Position numbers and translations under genes: made by a program. The notes below the pieces were generated by a model. That model ran no database searches. It worked only from the letters and a program-made list of their open reading frames with translations, and had not been told where the DNA came from. This document shows, piece after piece, positions 58,601 through 64,000 of a DNA stretch of 64,000 nt. The first letter of the stretch is position 1. Each line of letters begins with the position of its first letter. Source of the stretch: Heterohyrax brucei (lineage: Eukaryota > Chordata > Mammalia > Hyracoidea > Procaviidae); NCBI GenBank assembly GCA_028571685.1, contig CM053166.1, positions 65,000,111-65,064,110 on the forward strand, written 5' to 3'.

Positions 58601-59838
58601 GTCTTCACACCATCTAGAAGCTGTTCTGTTTCTCTAGTTACCTCAACAGGAGCTGAGGCATAGTTCTAAGAGGGGATTAAGGGCACCTCGAGATTTGGGC
58701 AACAACCCGTTATGTGTACTCTGATTACTCACTTCAGGTGGATTCCCTGGGTTGGCAGGTCCCGCTTCCTGGCTGCTAAAGTTGTGAGTTACTTGTGGCG
58801 ACGCTCTGTTAATTCCAGTTAACAGAAGGATTCTACTGCAGTTGACTGCTTGGGACAGCTGTACTTTGTAGATGTATTTAGCTTAAAAACTGCTTATTTA
58901 CTGAGAGGGGTGCTGTGTAGTGTTCACCAAAGGCATCTGGGCTCTCGGGTGGCAGGCTCTGCCTCCTGGCAGGCAAAGATGGTGCCCTACTTATCGAGTC
59001 ACTGGGAGTTCATCAACTCATACTATGATGTGAATCAGTGAACAGTGTTGTAGATGCTGCTGTCTAACTATGCAGTCCATTCTCTGGATGTTCTTATTTT
59101 ATAAAGGTGCTTTACTGATAAGTGAGGATCTGTCTGTCAGCTACTGAAATCAGTCAAGTCTTCAAGTGTGGCTGGCCCTACCTTCTGCTTGACAACAAAA
59201 GTATCTCATGGGCTGCCCCCAGATGCTTGACATGTTTCAAAGAAGGGAGGGCTAGGGCTCTACCACCCATACCCAACAGGCCCCACCTGTAACTCTAGTC
59301 ACAAATCCTGTTAAATTCCACTTTTCTGTTCGAGAAGCATTGTGTAGACAGAGCCTGCTGCTCAGGCTAAGAATCAGCCCCAGCTGAGGCCTCTGGGAGG
59401 CTGAATCTGCCTCCCAGCCAATCAAGAAGGCAACCTGCCCAAGCTGCCCTTCCTGCCACGAGACCGAAGAATCTATGGTGTACTTCAGAAAAGAGAGGGT
59501 GGGGGGGGCAGTGGTGCCCTCAGTCAGCATCTGGGCTCCCAAAGCGTGGCTTTCCCAAATGCAGTCTTTCTTGCTCTATACGCTGTTTACTTATGCACTG
59601 CAGTTCCGCATATTTTCCAGCTAGCGCCCAGTCCCTGACTCACAGATAAGAAAAATGCGTCAATACCTGCAGTGTTGCCCAATGGTGTGTCAGCAAAAGC
59701 AGGACTCAGCATGGGGCTGCCTCATCTTTGAGAGAGATAGTCCACCCTGTACTGGTGACTAGTTGAATCTGACAACCCTAGGCCAATTCCTAAGGCTCCC
59801 AGGATGTGATGCTAGTCCACCATGGCCCCACCTTGAAA
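58601..59838 (-). promoter_or_regulatory. L1-3 5'UTR with ~198-bp tandem units
   Basis: GGCAGGTCCCGCTTCCTGGC at 58753 and GGCAGGCTCTGCCTCCTGGC at 58951 are 198 bp apart. A third related segment is GAATCTGCCTCCCAGCCAAT near 59394. The spacing equals that in L1-1. The 5' terminus has a GCCATGGTGGACTAG form of the usual L1 start. Confidence 0.68.
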
Positions 59839-59934
59839 TTTTTTATATTTAAATCTTACTTTTAAAAGTATAGAGACTTCTAACAATGAAAAAATAATTT
59901 GCCTTTGATTTGCTTGCATACCCGGCCTGCCCTC

Positions 59935-62272
59935 TGTTTTAGTCAATTAGTGCTGCTATGACTGAGATACTACAAGTGGAAAGCTTTAAAAAAGAGACAT
60001 TTTATTTTGTCACAGTCTGGCAGGCTGAAAGTCCAATTTCAGTGTGTCATCTCCAGGGGAAGACTTTCTCTGCTGGCACTGGAGTAAGGTCTTTGTGGTT
60101 AATCTTCCCCTACACTGAAGTCACAGAGACACAAGCTCCTTTTCAAAGGACATGCTCAGCTCCCAGCACTGCTTCTTGGTTGTTGAGGTCCCTAACCCTT
60201 TCAGGTAGCTTCTTTCTTTCATATCTCAAGAGACTGCTTCAAGGCAGAAAACAGTCTTGCTCATTGAGTCTCATCTAACCAACATAACTGCCACCCATCC
60301 TCCTTTATTGACATCTGTTTTAGTCACCTGATACTGCTGTAACAGTAAATACCATGAGTGGAAGGCTTCATAAAGAGAAACTTTATTGACACAGTCTGGT
60401 AAGCTGCAAATCCATTTATGAATTGTAAGTCCATTCAGCAGAAGAATTTATCACAGTCCCTTAGGCTGAGTCCAAATGCAGTGAGAGCATCATGGCACAG
60501 AAACTCCAGGTCCAAAGGATGTGCTCAGCATTCTTTGTGCTTCTTCTTGGTATTATGAGGTTCCCAACTCCCTGTGCTCTCTTCTCTCCCTTATATTCAA
60601 CAGCTAGTAACTTGAGTCCTGCGTCACCAGCACAACTGCTGCTCATTCTCCATCACTGATATCACAGAGGCAGGATTCACAACACGTGGGAGGACTTGCA
60701 CCATATTGGGACTCAGACAAGTCAAAGCAATACATACATTTTTGGGGGGACACAAAGCAATCCATAATACTCCACCCTTTGGTCCTCCAAAAATCGTATC
60801 ATTAGGACATGTATTCATTTATAGCACAGAAAAGATCTTAAGTCCAGATCTAAATTCCATAAATTTCTATTCAACTGTGAAATACAGAACAGGTGTTATC
60901 TTCCCAGAATACAGTAGTATAACAACCAGGCACAAATTACACATTTTCATTACAAATGACAAAACTTCAGGGAAAGAACACGTTAACAGGCAACAAGAAA
61001 GTCAGCAGAATGCATTACAAAAGCCCTCAAAGTTTTGAAAATTGTCTTCAATTTTCTGAGACATTTTATACAATAGCTTTGCCCTCCAGGCTCTAAGTAT
61101 TGTCCACTCTCTGGATTCTGAGTGGAGATCTCTGGCCCTGTGCTACAACATTGCCTTCAAGTTAGACAGCAGCTCTACCCTCTCAGCTTTAGGTGCAGCC
61201 TAAGCCCAAATGAGTGGCAACTCCACCCTTACAAACACAGGAAGTTATGGCTCCACCATTTGAAATTCCTGAGGTCATGGCCATACTTCTTGACTGAAGC
61301 AGCTCAGCTTTTCCTCAATGTTTTCTCTTCAGATTTGATGGTCTCGTGGCCTGGGCTTCAAACTCATATCTGCCCTGCAAGGGCAAGTGTTCCAAAGCTC
61401 TGAAGCTTCACTGATTCAAGTGCCCAGAGGCACTCTACTCTTCCAAGAAAACTGTGCACAGGCACTCAGCTCTCTCACTCCTTAGATTGGCTCCTGGTTC
61501 TGCTGTTACCAGTTTGCTACTGCTGCTGCTTTTCACCATCTGCTGCATTCTCAGGTGTTAGCAGTTCTTTGGGATTCCTTCTTCGTATGTTTCACAGTTT
61601 CATAAAAACCTTCCACATTTTAAGTATTTGTTAAAGCAGTACCCCACTCCTGGCACCAACTCTGTTCTAGTCAGCTAGTGCTGCTTTAACAGAGTTATCA
61701 TGAATGGCTTTAACAAAAGAAAGTTTACTGTTACAGAGAAGGCTCCAGGGGAGGGCTTTCCATCTTGACGGCTGTGGAGGAAAGTCCTTGTGTTCTATCA
61801 GTCTTTGGTTTGGGAGCACCTTGGCACAGAAACCTCAGGTCTGAAAGATACACTCTTCTCCCATTGCTGCTTCCTTAATGGTGCGAGGTTCCCAAGTCTC
61901 AGCTTGTTTCCCTTTCCTTTCATTTCTTGTAGGATGGAAGGATTAAGGGTGGTGCAAGCCACACTTCAGGGAAACTACCTTTATAGTGGAGCAGGGAGGT
62001 GATCTTACGAAGGGATTTATAGTCCCACCCTAATCATTTAACATACAGCATAGGAAAATCACAAGATGCGGACAGTCATAAAATATTGGGAATCATGGCC
62101 CAGCCAGCCACATGGCTACACGTATTTTTGGGGGAACTCAGTTCAATCCATGACACTGTCATAAAGGTGAGATTTACAACGTGGAGAAACATCACATAAT
62201 AACGAGGAATCATGGCCCAGATAAATTGCTGCATGAAGTTTTGGGGGTGAGAGTACAATTCAGTCCATGACA
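59935..62272 (-). mobile_element. ERVL-MaLR-type LTR, split by a younger copy
   Basis: The LTR starts at 59935 (TGTTTTAGTCAATTAGTGCT), stops at 60315 (TTTATTGACATC) and resumes at 62156 (ATAAAGGTGAGATTTACAAC) to end CAGTCCATGACA at 62272. Removal of 60316-62155 restores the order seen in the LTR at 30420-30907. CTCTCCCTTCCCTT after it resembles a polypurine tract on the minus strand. Confidence 0.8.
60316..62155 (-). mobile_element. ERVL-MaLR-type LTR-internal-LTR element, antisense
   Basis: Left LTR 60316-60769, internal 60770-61662, right LTR 61663-62155. On the minus strand the internal region starts TTGGTGCCAGGAGTGGGGT, which fits a tRNA-Leu primer-binding site as used by ERVL-class elements, and ends with an AAGGGTGGAG purine run before the 3' LTR. 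No coding frame is present, as usual for MaLR. The two LTRs belong to different subtypes: the left shares the AAATCCATTTATGAATTGTA segment type with 37556-38005, the right matches 25279-25803. Confidence 0.8.
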
Positions 62273-62394
62273 CTCTCCCTTCCCTTACAGACAAGTTAAA
62301 CTTGTCTGTAAACCAGGTTCTAATAATTTGCCTTTGACTTGAGTGAGTACCCCGCATGCCTTCCCTTCTCCCAGTTAAACTTGTGTCTAACTGG

Positions 62395-62573
62395 TTATTG
62401 TAGTAGTTAATTCTAACTCATAAAGATCCCATGTATGTCAGAGTAGAACTGTGTTCTGTAGGGCTTTTAGTGGCTGGCTTTTGTTTTGATGCACCTCTGG
62501 GTAGGCTCAGACCTCTGGTTGTTCAGTCAGCTTCTTGGTTTATTACCTGTTTACACCACCCAGAGACTCTTAT
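62395..62573 (-). mobile_element. AfroSINE, type with the CACCTCTGGGTAGGCTC segment
   Basis: TAGTTAATTCTAACTCATAA, CAGAGTAGAACTGTGTTCTG, TTTTAGTGGCTGGC, CACCTCTGGGTAGGCTCAGA, and a head with ACACCACCCAGAGACTCTTA. Same body type as 21112-21488. Confidence 0.8.
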
Positions 62574-64000
62574 AAGACCCCATTTTCTAAATAACTGAAG
62601 CTGCTTTATCAGCCTAAAGTAACTCTTCTTTTGCTTGTCTCATCTGTACCCTTTTTGGATTCTGTCATGTAAGGAAGTGTCTTTTTCTGTGGACTCCTAG
62701 AGCAGGTTAAGTTTCTTCTACTTCTGTTACATCATTAATTCCAGTGAATTTAATTCTGCAGAAACACTGTAGCAGAGTACCTGACATAGAGTAAAAGCTT
62801 GTGAAAGCTGGTTGCCAACGTTTTATTCCTAAAAGACTGCATCTACCCTACTTAATTGAATAGAGACAGCAGTCTGGACTACACACACCTTGTTTACAAA
62901 GCCTGAAATAGCCCTCCAGGGACAAGCACATAATTTCAACACTTCAGAATAGTGACATTTGATCCTGACTGTGCTTTGGAATAATTATGGACAGTTTTAA
63001 GTGTTTTGGATGCTGTTACTCTTAGCCCACTCAATCAAAATATCCAGGATTTAGTCTGGAATCCAAACACTGCCGTAAGCTAATGATTTACAATAAATGT
63101 ATAATTTGTCAATTATAAAAAGTTACCCGATGGTTTGTCTTCAGGATTGGGAATACACAGGATTCTGCAGTTGAAATGATTTCATGAAACAATCACTGTC
63201 TACAGCTAATAATAAAACTATTTAAAGAGAAATACAGTCTTGAAATTTGAGTTTAACTGTCAGTAACATGAATATAGATTGCTGTATTCCCTCCAAATAG
63301 AAGTATGTTCCATACACTAAAGAAAGCAAAAAACTGAAATTATTTTAAAATATTGAACAAGTACAAAGCTTTTAAAACAAAAGGTAACTTTGATGATAAA
63401 GTTAACTATCAGAAATTGTAATGACTCAAACCTTACATTACGTTGGACTAGGTTTTCTTTAAAAAGACAGTCACTGTAACATTAAAAATCATTTTCAGTA
63501 AATCTTCTTGCTTGGAAATTAATTTTCTGTTGGCTGCTTTCTGTGCTGGGGTTTGTATATAGTCTTTGAACCACAGAGGCCTCTCCTGCATAATAACTAT
63601 TTTACACAGCAGTAGCCATTTCAGTCCTATGTTATTTCTGTGTGAGATACAGATGGGCCCTAGCTGCTTCTCTTGGTTGCAAGGATGGGAGTTGGGTATT
63701 TTATAATGGTATTTGCAGGCTTGGGAGCTGTTTACTGTAATTGAGTGTCATTTCAACTGATTTGTATGTTAATAGCCAAGCTAAGTGCCCTCGATGTAAT
63801 TTATATGTGGTGAAGGTACTAGAAATGAAGACATGCAACTGTGTTGTCACTATACCATCCCTTTATTTCCTTTTAGTATGTTGAAAGTTGTTATATCAGT
63901 AATTGTCTTTATGTAGGGTTGTTATGTGTGACTGCTCTTAGTTTCTTATAAATAGATATTATTTTGTAAATTCTTTTACTCTTACGTGAATGTTTTTGAA
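62574..64000. other. Intronic sequence with no recognisable feature
   Basis: AT-rich unique sequence to the window end. No KDM6A exon, RNA gene or repeat recognised. Confidence 0.45.

Larger units (their letters stand above)
54291..59838 (-). mobile_element. Antisense L1 (L1-3), internally deleted
   Basis: 3'UTR from 54305 (GTGAAAGTTTACAGCACAAA), RT, endonuclease and ORF1 remnants, and a 5' end reading AAGGTGGGGCCATGGTGGAC at 59838. Compared with L1-1, sequence jumps at about 55431-55437 from the ORF2 C-terminus to RT, a loss of about 1.75 kb. It is older than L1-2, which interrupts its poly(A) end. Confidence 0.88.

Noticed and set aside
60706-61038. A 110-codon plus-strand frame near the LTR element
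   Set aside because: It starts inside the antisense LTR and continues into non-coding internal sequence. There is no homology I can recognise.

Overview
The window is mammalian nuclear DNA from an afrotherian, most likely an elephant. It is AT-rich, intronic and dense with retroelements. The diagnosis rests on dozens of tRNA-derived SINEs of the AfroSINE type (3' tail close to GTCGCTATGAGTCGGAATCG), on RTE/BovB-like LINE fragments with the same 3' tail, and on an L1 lineage whose long 3'UTR matches elephant-type L1s as I know them. There are no prokaryotic genes, CRISPR arrays or operons.

The only host gene is one I recognise from its exons. Two short coding exons on the + strand (31904-31962 and 40007-40127) join in phase and encode 60 residues matching the TPR region of the histone H3K27 demethylase KDM6A (UTX). 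Its Y-linked partner UTY is so similar here that it cannot be excluded. Upstream intron sequence fills 1-31903, an 8.0-kb intron separates the exons, and a further intron runs from 40128 to the end. I found neither the previous exon nor the next one in the window.

Layout. 1-11.6 kb: an old antisense L1 split by a 7.0-kb full-length antisense L1 (L1-1), which keeps an open 677-codon RT-to-C-terminus frame but has broken ORF1 and endonuclease regions. 11.6-17.5 kb: SINEs, an RTE fragment, a hAT MITE and an ERVL-MaLR LTR mosaic. 17.5-21.1 kb: a second old antisense L1 carrying SINEs and a short L1 3' end. 21.1-25.8 kb: SINEs, a truncated L1, a hAT MITE and a solo LTR with a 5-bp target duplication. 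26.3-28.1 kb: seven AfroSINEs, all on the + strand, followed by a + strand RTE 3' end. 29.9-30.9 kb: an old sense L1 end and an LTR. 31.9-40.1 kb: the two exons, with a mariner-derived fold-back element (interrupted by an LTR) between them. 46.5-59.8 kb: two abutting antisense L1s (L1-2 inserted into the poly(A) of L1-3). 59.9-62.3 kb: an LTR interrupted by a small LTR-internal-LTR element.

Nothing here looks like a new enzymatic system. The observations of most interest are retroelement biology: tandem monomers in the 5'UTRs of these L1s, an unusually long ORF1-ORF2 spacer, tail sharing between RTE and AfroSINE (including tail-only micro-insertions), the fold-back mariner, and a strong antisense bias of L1 inside this gene. 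All coordinates of old repeats are approximate because they were read by eye without a repeat library.
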